5,053 bases of DNA from assembly GCA_043763845.1 (NCBI GenBank), contig JAYULE010000026.1, positions 1 to 5,053 of the forward strand, read 5' to 3'. A program made the position numbers and the translations under genes. The notes beneath the pieces are model-generated. The model ran no database searches. It was not told the DNA's origin and saw nothing but the letters and a program-made list of their open reading frames with translations. Below are positions 1-5,053 of this stretch, one piece after another. Numbering within the stretch: position 1 is the first letter of the stretch; every line of letters begins with the position of its first letter. The DNA is from Pseudopedobacter sp043763845 (GTDB lineage: Bacteria > Bacteroidota > Bacteroidia > Sphingobacteriales > Sphingobacteriaceae).

Positions 1-64
1 AATTGGAGTAAGTATAACTTCCGTTTAAATCAAGGTCATTAATATCGGTTATAATTTTGCTCAT
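1..64 (-). CDS. Uma2-family (DUF820) protein, third tandem copy, 5' end only
   Basis: This is the beginning of a third Uma2-like gene that runs off the left edge of the window. The 21 complete codons read MSKIITDINDLDLNGSYTYS and then N. The first 19 residues match the start of the two complete copies to the right except at three positions (7, 9 and 10). The ATG at 64-62 overlaps the TGA stop of the preceding copy at 63-61, giving the same ATGA arrangement as the next junction upstream, so translation is probably coupled. Nothing can be said about its central region or whether it is intact. The N-terminal match and the preserved junction make gene identity fairly secure; function is inferred only from the paralogues. 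Confidence 0.8.
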   Translation of the reverse strand, partial: MSKIITDINDLDLNGSYTYSN

Positions 65-660
65 ATTTCAAAAATTTTATCTACTGCAAATTTTAACTCG
101 GGGAAAGTTGGCGATTGTATTTCGGTTTCTAAAATAAACGGCCTGCTGCCTATATATTTTCCATCTTTTAAAACATAAATTAAAACGCTTTTATCATCGG
201 GGTTTACTATCCAATATTCCTGAACGCCATTTTCTTCGTATAAATCAAATTTTATGGATAAATCTTTTTTAGAATTTCCTTTCGATAGTATTTCTACGAT
301 TAAATTAGGCGCACCAATGCAACCTTTATCGTCAAGTTTTGATAAATCGCAAATCAAACATATATCGGGTTGCACCACAGTAAAAATTTGGTTGTTGTCA
401 GTGCTTTTTATATAATTAACTAATCTAACATCAAAAGGGGCAACATATAACTCACATAAATGATTAATAAAAAAAGCATCAAATTCTCGAGTTAATTTCA
501 AAGAAACCTGTTGATGATTTCTACTTGGTGCAGGCGTCATCTTAAAAATTTTCCCTTTTATCAGTTCCAATCTTTCGGTAAATTGCCACAATAAATAGTC
601 GGCGTAAGTATAACTTCCGTTTAAATCTAGTTCTTTAATGTTGGTTATAATTTTGCTCAT
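61..660 (-). CDS. Uma2-family (DUF820) putative PD-(D/E)XK endonuclease, second copy
   Basis: A 199-residue protein with the layout of the Uma2/DUF820 family, which has a restriction-endonuclease-like fold; its biological substrate is not established. Visible landmarks are ERLELIKGKIFKM (29-41), APFDVRL (74-80), VVQPDICLIC (95-104), GAPNLIVEILSK (116-127), then KFDLYEENGVQEYWIVNP (137-154). D99 and E123 are the likely metal-binding acids and K137 a candidate catalytic lysine; these assignments are inferred from the family pattern. Length is typical for the family, so it looks complete. Its ATG (660-658) overlaps the stop of the upstream copy, and its stop (63-61) overlaps the start of the next. 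No signal peptide or membrane segment is seen, so it is presumably cytoplasmic. Compared with the upstream copy, residues 1-42 and 131-199 are nearly identical, but 43-130 share only 46 of 88 residues. Confidence 0.87.
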   Translation of the reverse strand: MSKIITNIKELDLNGSYTYADYLLWQFTERLELIKGKIFKMTPAPSRNHQQVSLKLTREFDAFFINHLCELYVAPFDVRLVNYIKSTDNNQIFTVVQPDICLICDLSKLDDKGCIGAPNLIVEILSKGNSKKDLSIKFDLYEENGVQEYWIVNPDDKSVLIYVLKDGKYIGSRPFILETEIQSPTFPELKFAVDKIFEI

Positions 661-1256
661 ATTTCAAAAATTTTATCTACTGCAAATTTTAACTCAGGGA
701 AAGTAGGCGATTGTATTTCGGTTTCTAAAATAAACGGCCTGCTGCCTATATATTTTCCCTCTTTTAAAACATAAATTAAAACGCTTTTATCATCAGGGTT
801 TACTATCCAATATTCCTGAACGCCATTTTCTTCGTATAAATCAAATTTTATTGATAAATCTTTTTTAGATGTGCTTTTAGATAAAATTTCGATGATTAAA
901 TTTGGCGCACCTAAACAATTTTGTTTATCAACTAATAGAGGGTTACAAACTACGCATAAATCGGGTTGTACAACAGTATCTATTTGGTTATCAACAGTGC
1001 TTTTTTGATGATTTATTAATCTAACGTCAAATGGAGCTAAATAAACTTTGCATTTGTTTTTATGAAAAGTCATTCTAAAACTATAGTATAAATTTCCTAA
1101 AATTTCTTGATGGAAACTATTGGGTGCAGGACTCATCTTAAAAATTTTACCTTTTATCAGTTCCAATCTTTCCGAAAATTGCCACAATAAATAGTCGGCG
1201 TAAGTATAACTTCCGTTTAAATCAAGCTCTTTAATGTTTGTTATAATTTTGCTCAT
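657..1256 (-). CDS. Uma2-family (DUF820) putative PD-(D/E)XK endonuclease, first copy
   Basis: This is the promoter-proximal member of the tandem array, 199 residues, full length for the Uma2/DUF820 family. It keeps the family landmarks: APFDVRL (74-80), VVQPDLCVVC (95-104), GAPNLIIEILSKSTSKKD (116-133) and KFDLYEENGVQEYWIVNP (137-154). D99 and E123 are the expected acidic active-site residues and K137 a possible third; this is inference from the family, not proof of activity. The start is supported because all three copies begin MSKIIT. Its stop overlaps the next start as ATGA at 660-657. It lies 95 bases downstream of the RAYT gene, separated from it by a palindrome and a promoter-like TAAATTTG. 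The C-terminal 69 residues differ from copy two at one position only (E166 for D166). The role in the cell is unknown; related genes often occur as multiple genomic paralogues. Confidence 0.87.
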   Translation of the reverse strand: MSKIITNIKELDLNGSYTYADYLLWQFSERLELIKGKIFKMSPAPNSFHQEILGNLYYSFRMTFHKNKCKVYLAPFDVRLINHQKSTVDNQIDTVVQPDLCVVCNPLLVDKQNCLGAPNLIIEILSKSTSKKDLSIKFDLYEENGVQEYWIVNPDDKSVLIYVLKEGKYIGSRPFILETEIQSPTFPELKFAVDKIFEI

Positions 1257-1272
1257 TATTAAATGTTTAAGA

Positions 1273-1280
1273 CAAATTTA
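1273..1280 (-). promoter_or_regulatory. Candidate -7 promoter element for the Uma2 array
   Basis: The minus strand reads TAAATTTG here, an exact match to the Bacteroidota -7 consensus TAnnTTTG. It lies 16 bases upstream of the first Uma2 ATG, which would leave a very short leader. No convincing TTG is seen at the usual -33 spacing, where the sequence runs into the palindrome at 1295-1345. It is plausible by position but unproven; the array could also be transcribed from further upstream. Confidence 0.35.
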
Positions 1281-1294
1281 CAAAACAAATTTTA

Positions 1295-1345
1295 AAGATT
1301 TTAAGACTTATTAAGTTTTTAAAACTTGGTAAGTCTTAAAATCTT
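1295..1345. repeat. REP-like palindrome on the 3' side of the RAYT gene
   Basis: A near-perfect 51-base inverted repeat. Pairing runs from 1295/1345 inward to 1319/1321 around T1320, and is interrupted only by two adjacent T-G pairs (1311/1329, 1312/1328). Those T-G pairs give the palindrome a polarity. It begins 6 bases after the RAYT stop codon. Its core, 1304-1336, read on the minus strand, matches the core of the palindrome at 2044-2075 at 31 of 32 aligned bases plus one gap. It could also act as a transcription terminator for the RAYT gene, since the minus-strand RNA continues CTTTAAAATTTG, although there is no clean U-run. Confidence 0.8.
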
Positions 1346-1351
1346 AAAATC

Positions 1352-1990
1352 TTAATCCTCTATCTCAAATTGTTCCCTATTTTTTACATCTTGCAAATTA
1401 TTTTTATGAAACTGCGCATACTCATCTGTACCATTAAACCAGGCCAAAACTTCTTTTTTATACAATTTGCTAGGTTTATCTATCAATATTCTATTATATG
1501 AACTATGTGGGTAAGTCTTATAATCTTCACATATACCGTGTTGTTGTGGGTTAGCATGAATGTAAAGTATTAGAGATGTAAAATATGCTTGGTTATCAAC
1601 CAATTTACGTTTAAATTTTTTTTGAAATAAGCTACCTACCCGCCCAGTTTGCTTATTTATAGCTTTTGCATAAGCCATAAAAAATCGTCTAAACGTTTCC
1701 GAAATAATTATATCAACCGCTGTAATAGGTTTCCCTAATTTCATATATTTAAGGGCTTTTGCAGCCTGTAAAATTTCAGCCTCATTACGCACCCGCACCA
1801 ATAAATGAAAATGATTGGGTAATAAACAATAAGCATAGGTTTCTAAAAATGGAGAGAGGTATGTATCGTGTTTACGAAGAAAATACAGATAGTTATCCGT
1901 AGTGTAAAAAATATTGTCGCGGTTATTACCACGGTTATATATATGGTAAAACTTGTTTGTTACTAAAGCAGGGTAAAAATCGTTAATCAT
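1352..1990 (-). CDS. REP-associated tyrosine transposase (RAYT), HUH/Y1 family
   Basis: A 212-residue member of the Y1 transposase superfamily (IS200-like TnpA fold), which nicks single-stranded hairpin DNA through a 5'-phosphotyrosine intermediate. Landmarks are FYHIYNRGNNRDNIF (14-28), YCLLPNHFHLLVRV (54-67) carrying the HUH pair H60 and H62, GRVGSLFQKKFKRKLV (116-131), and YIHANPQQHG (143-152) followed by YPHSSY (160-165). Y143 is the likely nucleophile, because it aligns with the tyrosine in the DYIYINP motif of the E. coli REP transposase. The reading frame is intact and all expected motifs are present. No tnpB-like partner lies beside it. Flanking palindromes in opposite orientation (1295-1345 and 2028-2093) support a RAYT rather than a simple IS200 element. 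RAYTs are usually single-copy, vertically maintained genes that act on REP sequences in trans. No clear promoter is visible; the upstream palindrome lies in its leader. Confidence 0.9.
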   Translation of the reverse strand: MINDFYPALVTNKFYHIYNRGNNRDNIFYTTDNYLYFLRKHDTYLSPFLETYAYCLLPNHFHLLVRVRNEAEILQAAKALKYMKLGKPITAVDIIISETFRRFFMAYAKAINKQTGRVGSLFQKKFKRKLVDNQAYFTSLILYIHANPQQHGICEDYKTYPHSSYNRILIDKPSKLYKKEVLAWFNGTDEYAQFHKNNLQDVKNREQFEIED

Positions 1991-2027
1991 AACGTTAAAA
2001 TAAGTTTTTTTTTTAACTTTTAAAAAC

Positions 2028-2093
2028 CAGATTTTAGACTTTTAGACTTACCAGTTTTAAAAACTTGATAAGTCTTTAAAAGTCTAAAATCTG
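2028..2093. repeat. REP-like palindrome on the 5' side of the RAYT gene
   Basis: An imperfect 66-base inverted repeat beginning 38 bases upstream of the RAYT start codon. The outer stem pairs 2028-2043 with 2078-2093 at all 16 positions. A two-base bulge (2076-2077) follows, then 2044-2050 pairs with 2069-2075. An internal loop separates this from the apical stem 2053-2058/2060-2065. The 2044-2075 core is shared with the palindrome after the gene, in the opposite orientation. The bulge and mismatched positions resemble the imperfect hairpins RAYT proteins recognise. Confidence 0.8.
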
Positions 2094-2095
2094 TA

Positions 2096-2110
2096 TGGTA
2101 AGTCTAAAAT
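2096..2110. repeat. Partial REP-like half-element
   Basis: GGTAAGTCTAAAAT (2097-2110) repeats one arm of the flanking palindromes; compare GGTAAGTCTTAAAAT at 1328-1342. It stands in the orientation opposite to the 2028-2093 core. It could pair with 2031-2052, which holds the same arm interrupted by 8 bases, giving an alternative fold. It may be the residue of a second, partly deleted copy. Confidence 0.55.
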
Positions 2111-2123
2111 AAAAAATCCCCAA

Positions 2124-2157
2124 AAAAAAGAGAGGCCAATTAAAGCCTCTCTTTTTT
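2124..2157 (-). terminator. Strong bidirectional intrinsic terminator
   Basis: A perfect 13-bp stem (2124-2136 with 2145-2157) whose GC part is GAGAGGC/GCCTCTC, with an 8-base loop. The A-run on the left and T-run on the right make it a rho-independent terminator on either strand. It lies 33 bases beyond the stop of the sorting-domain fragment and isolates the RAYT unit from upstream transcription. Confidence 0.92.
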
Positions 2158-2190
2158 GCTATATAAAATAGCGACTAGAAATTTTATTGT

Positions 2191-2442
2191 TTAGTTAACA
2201 ATTAGTTTCTTTCTTGTTACTGATAATTGTGAAAATACCTCAACAATGTAAACACCTTTTGCTAAAGATTGAATATCAATTTGTACGCTTTTGTTTGAAC
2301 CATTGAATTTTTTAGAGATAAATTTAATACCAGTAGAAACACTGTAGATAGAAACCGATTCAACAGCTCTGCTTGCAACAACATTTACCAAACCATTATT
2401 TGCAGGGTTAGGGTAAATAGAGGTAATTTTAGATGGAATTAA
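2191..2442 (-). pseudogene. Orphan T9SS type-A sorting domain (3' remnant of a secreted-protein gene)
   Basis: The open frame begins right after an in-frame TAA (2445-2443) and has no ATG. It reads LIPSKITSIYPNPANNGL, continues through VESVSIYSVSTGIK and LAKGVYIVEV, and ends VTRKKLIVN. This is a complete C-terminal sorting domain: IYPNP entry motif, a central beta segment, the L-x-x-G-x-Y-x-V core and a basic tail. In the T9SS such domains direct a folded passenger across the outer membrane and are then removed or anchored. Here there is no passenger and no signal peptide, and only about 100 bases separate it from the previous gene's terminator. The most likely origin is deletion of most of a larger gene. 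The TTG at 2391-2389 would give a 66-residue product, but it lies inside the domain and is not a credible start. The domain differs clearly from that of the 651-residue neighbour, so it is not a recent copy of its tail. Confidence 0.8.
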
Positions 2443-2480
2443 TTAATTACTAAGTAAAAAAACTTAAATACATTTTAAAA

Positions 2481-2510
2481 CAAATATATTAACAAAAATA
2501 GATAACGCAA
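2481..2510 (-). promoter_or_regulatory. Bacteroidota-type promoter upstream of the sorting-domain remnant
   Basis: The minus strand has TTG at 2510-2508, 19 bases, then TATATTTG at 2488-2481. This fits the TTG / TAnnTTTG arrangement at its usual 17-23 base spacing. Transcription would start near 2475 and run into the orphan sorting domain. It may be the surviving promoter of the deleted gene. The sequence is very AT-rich, so a chance match remains possible. Confidence 0.5.
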
Positions 2511-2527
2511 TTTTAGTTAAACATTCA

Positions 2528-2614
2528 ATTTAACAACTCCAAAAAAATATTGGTCAGGATGACTAAGATAATCACCTTGACCAATATTAAAAAATTACAC
2601 CCAAGTTGTTAAAT
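2528..2614. repeat. Outer 11-bp inverted repeat enclosing the terminator
   Basis: ATTTAACAACT at 2528-2538 is the exact reverse complement of AGTTGTTAAAT at 2604-2614. The pair brackets the terminator hairpin symmetrically enough to give a two-tier structure of 87 bases, starting 6 bases after the stop codon. It could stabilise the mRNA 3' end or be the ends of a tiny mobile repeat. No flanking target duplication is obvious. Confidence 0.6.
2546..2588 (-). terminator. Intrinsic terminator of the 651-residue secreted-protein gene
   Basis: 2546-2556 pairs perfectly with 2578-2588 (arm AATATTGGTCA). The stem extends inward to 2562/2572 with one G-T pair and one mismatch. On the minus strand it is followed by seven U residues (2547-2541), the form of a rho-independent terminator. 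It lies 32 bases after the stop codon and is enclosed by the 2528-2538/2604-2614 inverted repeat. Confidence 0.85.
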
Positions 2615-2620
2615 ATACAT

Positions 2621-4576
2621 TTATTTAATAATTACTTTTTTGGTTTCTTTTAAACCATCTATAGTTAAAACTACTAAATAACTACCTGAAGATAAACTTT
2701 TATTATCAATTTTGTTTTCTCCTTTAACCAAGCTAAAATCTTTTATTTTTTTACCGCTCATATCAACTAAATACCCACTAGCAGATTTTTTAAAACCACC
2801 TATTTTAATAATAAAATTACCTGTATTTGGGTTAGGGTAAATGGTTGGTGAATCTGGTTTAACCAAAACCTGACCAGCATTTGCACTTAACGTTCTGGTA
2901 CGACTGCCTTGCGCTGTGATTAAACGAGTTTTACAGGTTGAACCAGAAGGGTAAACATTAACACACACCGTATTACCCGATGCTGGTGCAACTGGGTTAT
3001 TTAATATTAATACTGCGGAGTTATTTTGTATTGGCGTACAAATACCTGCGGCTGTACAAGTAGACCATTCAAACTGCGGGTTAACCATGCCTACTGGAGT
3101 TGTTACCGTATAAGTATCTTGGCTTGCACCAACAGTACGAGCCAATGTAGCACCATTACCCACAACGGTTACATTATTTGTTGTTGTTGCTAAAGGTATC
3201 TCAACACAAGTGTTAGCAAAATGCGTTATTTTGAAATTGTATGTACTACCACTTAAAAGTGCAGCAGTGGGGAAAGTTAAAGTATTCCCATTTAAAATAC
3301 AATCACTAATACCCAAACTACCACCACCAGTATTAAATGTTTCAGCCGTATAAAACCCTGTAATTTGCGGATTACTAATTATTACGCTAACAGTACCTGG
3401 TACATCTACACTAAAGCAGGTTGGTAAAACCATACCTGTTGGTGCAACTGAGGTAGCACCCCATCTGGAAATTGGATATTGAAAATCTACTGACGCACAA
3501 CCATTAGGGTTAGTAATTTTAAGTTTTAAATAACTTGGGTTATTCCCAGCAGTTACATTTATAGTTACATTGGTTGGGGTTTGCGCACCTACTGTCCATC
3601 CCGAACCCGGTTCGGTACTCCAAGTATAAATGTTATTAGATACAGCGTAGCTAGAGTTTTGAAAATAAGCTACCGAGAATGTACCTGCCACAGATGGTGC
3701 GCACCTTGGGCTCATACCCCAAAAAGGTGCAGTAGGCAATGGCGAGTTTACAACCTTACTTACACAACTATTAGCATTAGCAATACTAGCCCTAGTTGCC
3801 GTTAAACCACCGTCCCAAGGGTTTGCCCTACCAATACAGCAGTTAAGGGTAAATTGTGTAGCATTAGGCAACGTAAAAGTAATAGAACTGTTATCAGCCG
3901 AATTGTAAATATTAGTTGCACCAGCGGGTATGCCTGTCCAATAATATTTGTCGAAACCTATTTCATCGTTAGTATTATCACTTGCTACCTGATCTACCGA
4001 ATAAGTAACTTGCTCGCCAGCAATTGCAGAACACGGCCCTACAATTTGGGGTAAAATAGCATTTGATGGTAAAGTTTTGAAAATATCAAATTTTAATGTT
4101 TGATCGCATTGAAATGGACCATCTACAGTGTAAGTTACGGTAACTCTTCCTTTACTTCTTGCAAATGTTCCCAAAGATGGAGCTATTAATTCCGTTGGCC
4201 TCGCAAATTTATTGTACGAAAGTATAGTAGAGGTAAAGCTATTGGTTTGCGTTTGCACTGCCGAATTAAAATTGGGTGTGGTTACTGTGGTAGATAAGTC
4301 ACCATTTAAAAACCAGTTTACACCTTTAGTTGCATTTAAGGTAATACCAGATTGGGGTGTAAAAGTAAAAATGCCATTTGGTGTTACACCATCTACCATG
4401 GTAACCATACCACCTGCGGTAACTTTACCACCAAGCCCACTAACCCCGCCTAATGCTGTGTTGGTAACTTTAACATCACAATTTGGGGGCACAGTTACGG
4501 TTTGTGCCACACTTGCTGTTATACTAACCAAAGCTATAGCTATGGCAAGGTTTATTTTATTTAAAATTTTTTTCAT
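2621..4576 (-). CDS. Secreted T9SS-dependent surface protein with PKD/Ig-like modules
   Basis: A 651-residue exported protein. Residues 1-24 form a Sec signal peptide: basic MKKILNK, a hydrophobic core to about 20, and SVA before Q25 as the probable cleavage site. Residues 579-651 form a type-A T9SS sorting domain, starting IYPNPNTGNF, with LVDMSGKKIKDF in the middle and LSSGSYLVVL before the basic tail. Between them lie beta-rich modules. The clearest is PKD-like at about 173-280 (GPCSAIAGEQVTYSV, then YYWTGIPAGA). Others lie at about 281-375 (YTWSTEPGSGWTVG, then TNPNGCAS), 376-470 and 475-560. Fifteen cysteines suggest disulfides outside the cytoplasm. There is no enzymatic motif; a structural, adhesive or matrix role is inference. 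The start is well placed for the signal peptide and preceded by an A/T-rich leader. It appears monocistronic, with its own terminator. Confidence 0.85.
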   Translation of the reverse strand: MKKILNKINLAIAIALVSITASVAQTVTVPPNCDVKVTNTALGGVSGLGGKVTAGGMVTMVDGVTPNGIFTFTPQSGITLNATKGVNWFLNGDLSTTVTTPNFNSAVQTQTNSFTSTILSYNKFARPTELIAPSLGTFARSKGRVTVTYTVDGPFQCDQTLKFDIFKTLPSNAILPQIVGPCSAIAGEQVTYSVDQVASDNTNDEIGFDKYYWTGIPAGATNIYNSADNSSITFTLPNATQFTLNCCIGRANPWDGGLTATRASIANANSCVSKVVNSPLPTAPFWGMSPRCAPSVAGTFSVAYFQNSSYAVSNNIYTWSTEPGSGWTVGAQTPTNVTINVTAGNNPSYLKLKITNPNGCASVDFQYPISRWGATSVAPTGMVLPTCFSVDVPGTVSVIISNPQITGFYTAETFNTGGGSLGISDCILNGNTLTFPTAALLSGSTYNFKITHFANTCVEIPLATTTNNVTVVGNGATLARTVGASQDTYTVTTPVGMVNPQFEWSTCTAAGICTPIQNNSAVLILNNPVAPASGNTVCVNVYPSGSTCKTRLITAQGSRTRTLSANAGQVLVKPDSPTIYPNPNTGNFIIKIGGFKKSASGYLVDMSGKKIKDFSLVKGENKIDNKSLSSGSYLVVLTIDGLKETKKVIIK

Positions 4577-5053
4577 ATTATTATTTTTAATTTATTTTTA
4601 AATTGGTTTTTTGAATGGTTATTTTTTAAATTATAAATTTAGAATACTTGTAACTTTGGTACTTACTGGTTTTCACTCGTTTTTTCACAAATGGGTTACT
4701 ATAAAAATTTAAAATTGGGGGTCAGCCATTTTTAACCGTATAGGTAGATTAAAAAATGTAAATTAAATGGTTTATTGTTTTCTTGTACGTGTAACACCTA
4801 TGATGAGTTACAAAAATTTAACTACATTAAAATTTTGTGTTTTTTACCGAACAAATATTTTTATTTGATAATAATAAGTTAACAAATAAGCTAAAAACTA
4901 AAATTATCATTTCACAAGTTTTTATAAACTACCCATTTATTCACAAAATTTCGGTATACTAAAAGATTTACATATAAATGGGAGTTCGAAATAACCCTCA
5001 CTAATTTTTGGATTTACCGTTACCAAGGTTTGTAACCGTTGGTAAGGTAGGCT
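4577..5053. other. Gene-free, AT-rich upstream region
   Basis: No credible coding sequence is seen on either strand. The region must carry the promoter of the secreted-protein gene, but I find no exact TAnnTTTG on the minus strand. It holds the hairpin at 5015-5049 and repeated half-sites: CAAATA at 4852-4857, inverted at 4862-4867, again at 4883-4888; and AAATGGG at 4689-4695, inverted at 4932-4938, again at 4976-4982. The TAACTTTG on the plus strand at 4651-4658 has no gene to serve and is probably chance. Confidence 0.6.
5015..5049. repeat. Strong bulged hairpin at the right edge
   Basis: A 35-base palindrome with 15 base pairs in three blocks: TACC with GGTA (5015-5018/5046-5049), TTACCAA with TTGGTAA (5020-5026/5039-5045) and GGTT with AACC (5027-5030/5034-5037), around a TGT loop. 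Single unpaired G residues (5019 and 5038) sit on each side. It is GC-richer than its surroundings and lacks a T-run inside the window, so it is not clearly a terminator. It could be a REP-like element, a protein-binding site or the end of a structured RNA continuing past the edge. Confidence 0.6.

Larger units (their letters stand above)
1..1256 (-). repeat. Tandem gene array with 596-bp period
   Basis: Copies start at 1256, 660 and 64, exactly 596 bases apart. Each gene is 600 bases including its stop, so the four-base ATGA overlap is part of the repeated unit and each copy lies in a different reading frame from its neighbour. By eye, 61-272 and 657-868 differ at about 5 of 212 bases, and 541-660 and 1137-1256 at about 6 of 120. 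The parts between are much more diverged. The array continues beyond the left edge. Confidence 0.9.

Noticed and set aside
1..1256. CRISPR array or satellite repeat
   Set aside because: The repeat unit is a whole gene with a 596-base period and intact reading frames, not short repeats with spacers.
1352..1990. IS200/IS605 insertion sequence with tnpB partner
   Set aside because: No TnpB-like gene is present, and the NRGNNRDNIF and YIHANP motifs plus flanking inverted palindromes fit RAYT better.
61..1990. Combined RAYT-Uma2 defence or mobile system
   Set aside because: Both encode nuclease-like proteins on the same strand, but a palindrome and a separate promoter-like site lie between them, and nothing in the sequence shows joint function.
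2191..2391. A 66-residue protein starting at TTG
   Set aside because: The TTG lies inside the sorting domain, after its IYPNP motif, so it cannot be the natural start. Described as a remnant instead.
3581..3805. Plus-strand open frame of 74 codons
   Set aside because: Lies wholly antisense to the secreted-protein gene, has no recognisable domain, and its arginine/cysteine-rich product is typical of a shadow frame.
3854..4054. Plus-strand open frame of 66 codons
   Set aside because: Antisense to the secreted-protein gene with no family resemblance; coding signal is entirely on the other strand.
4212..4601. Plus-strand open frame of 129 codons with a hydrophobic C-terminus
   Set aside because: Antisense to the signal peptide and N-terminal part of the 651-residue protein. 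The hydrophobic tail is the complement of the AT-rich signal-peptide coding region and leader.
4651..4658. Plus-strand TAACTTTG as a promoter
   Set aside because: No TTG at the expected spacing and no rightward gene in the window.

Overview
The window looks like chromosomal accessory DNA from an AT-rich Bacteroidota (Bacteroidetes) genome. The evidence is two type IX secretion (T9SS) type-A sorting domains beginning IYPNP, a secreted protein built of PKD/Ig-like modules, two matches to the Bacteroidota -7 promoter consensus TAnnTTTG, A/T-rich start-codon contexts without clear Shine-Dalgarno sites, and a RAYT-type transposase of the kind common in this phylum. I cannot name a genus. Every real gene here lies on the minus strand, so transcription runs from high to low coordinates.

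Layout in the direction of transcription. (1) 5053-4577 is about 480 bases without a gene, holding a strong bulged hairpin at 5015-5049 and several inverted-repeat half-sites. (2) 4576-2621 encodes a 651-residue secreted protein with signal peptide, repeated Ig/PKD-like modules and a T9SS sorting domain. It ends in a terminator hairpin (2546-2588) nested inside a second 11-bp inverted repeat. (3) 2442-2191 is a headless T9SS sorting domain, the 3' remnant of a lost surface-protein gene, with a promoter-like sequence upstream and a strong bidirectional terminator downstream (2124-2157). (4) 1990-1352 is an intact HUH/Y1 transposase (RAYT) bracketed by two related palindromes in opposite orientation (2028-2093 and 1295-1345), which look like its own REP elements. 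(5) 1256-1 is a head-to-tail array of at least three Uma2-family (DUF820) PD-(D/E)XK-like genes. Each start overlaps the previous stop as ATGA, and the third gene is cut by the window edge.

The most interesting points are two. The Uma2 array is mosaic: both ends are almost identical between copies while the centre of the protein has diverged to about half identity. The RAYT sits with its cognate-looking inverted palindromes, one 6 bases after its stop codon and one in its leader. The Uma2 genes are probably co-transcribed and translationally coupled. The RAYT and surface-protein genes look like independent units separated by terminators. Nothing in the sequence ties all of them into one pathway.
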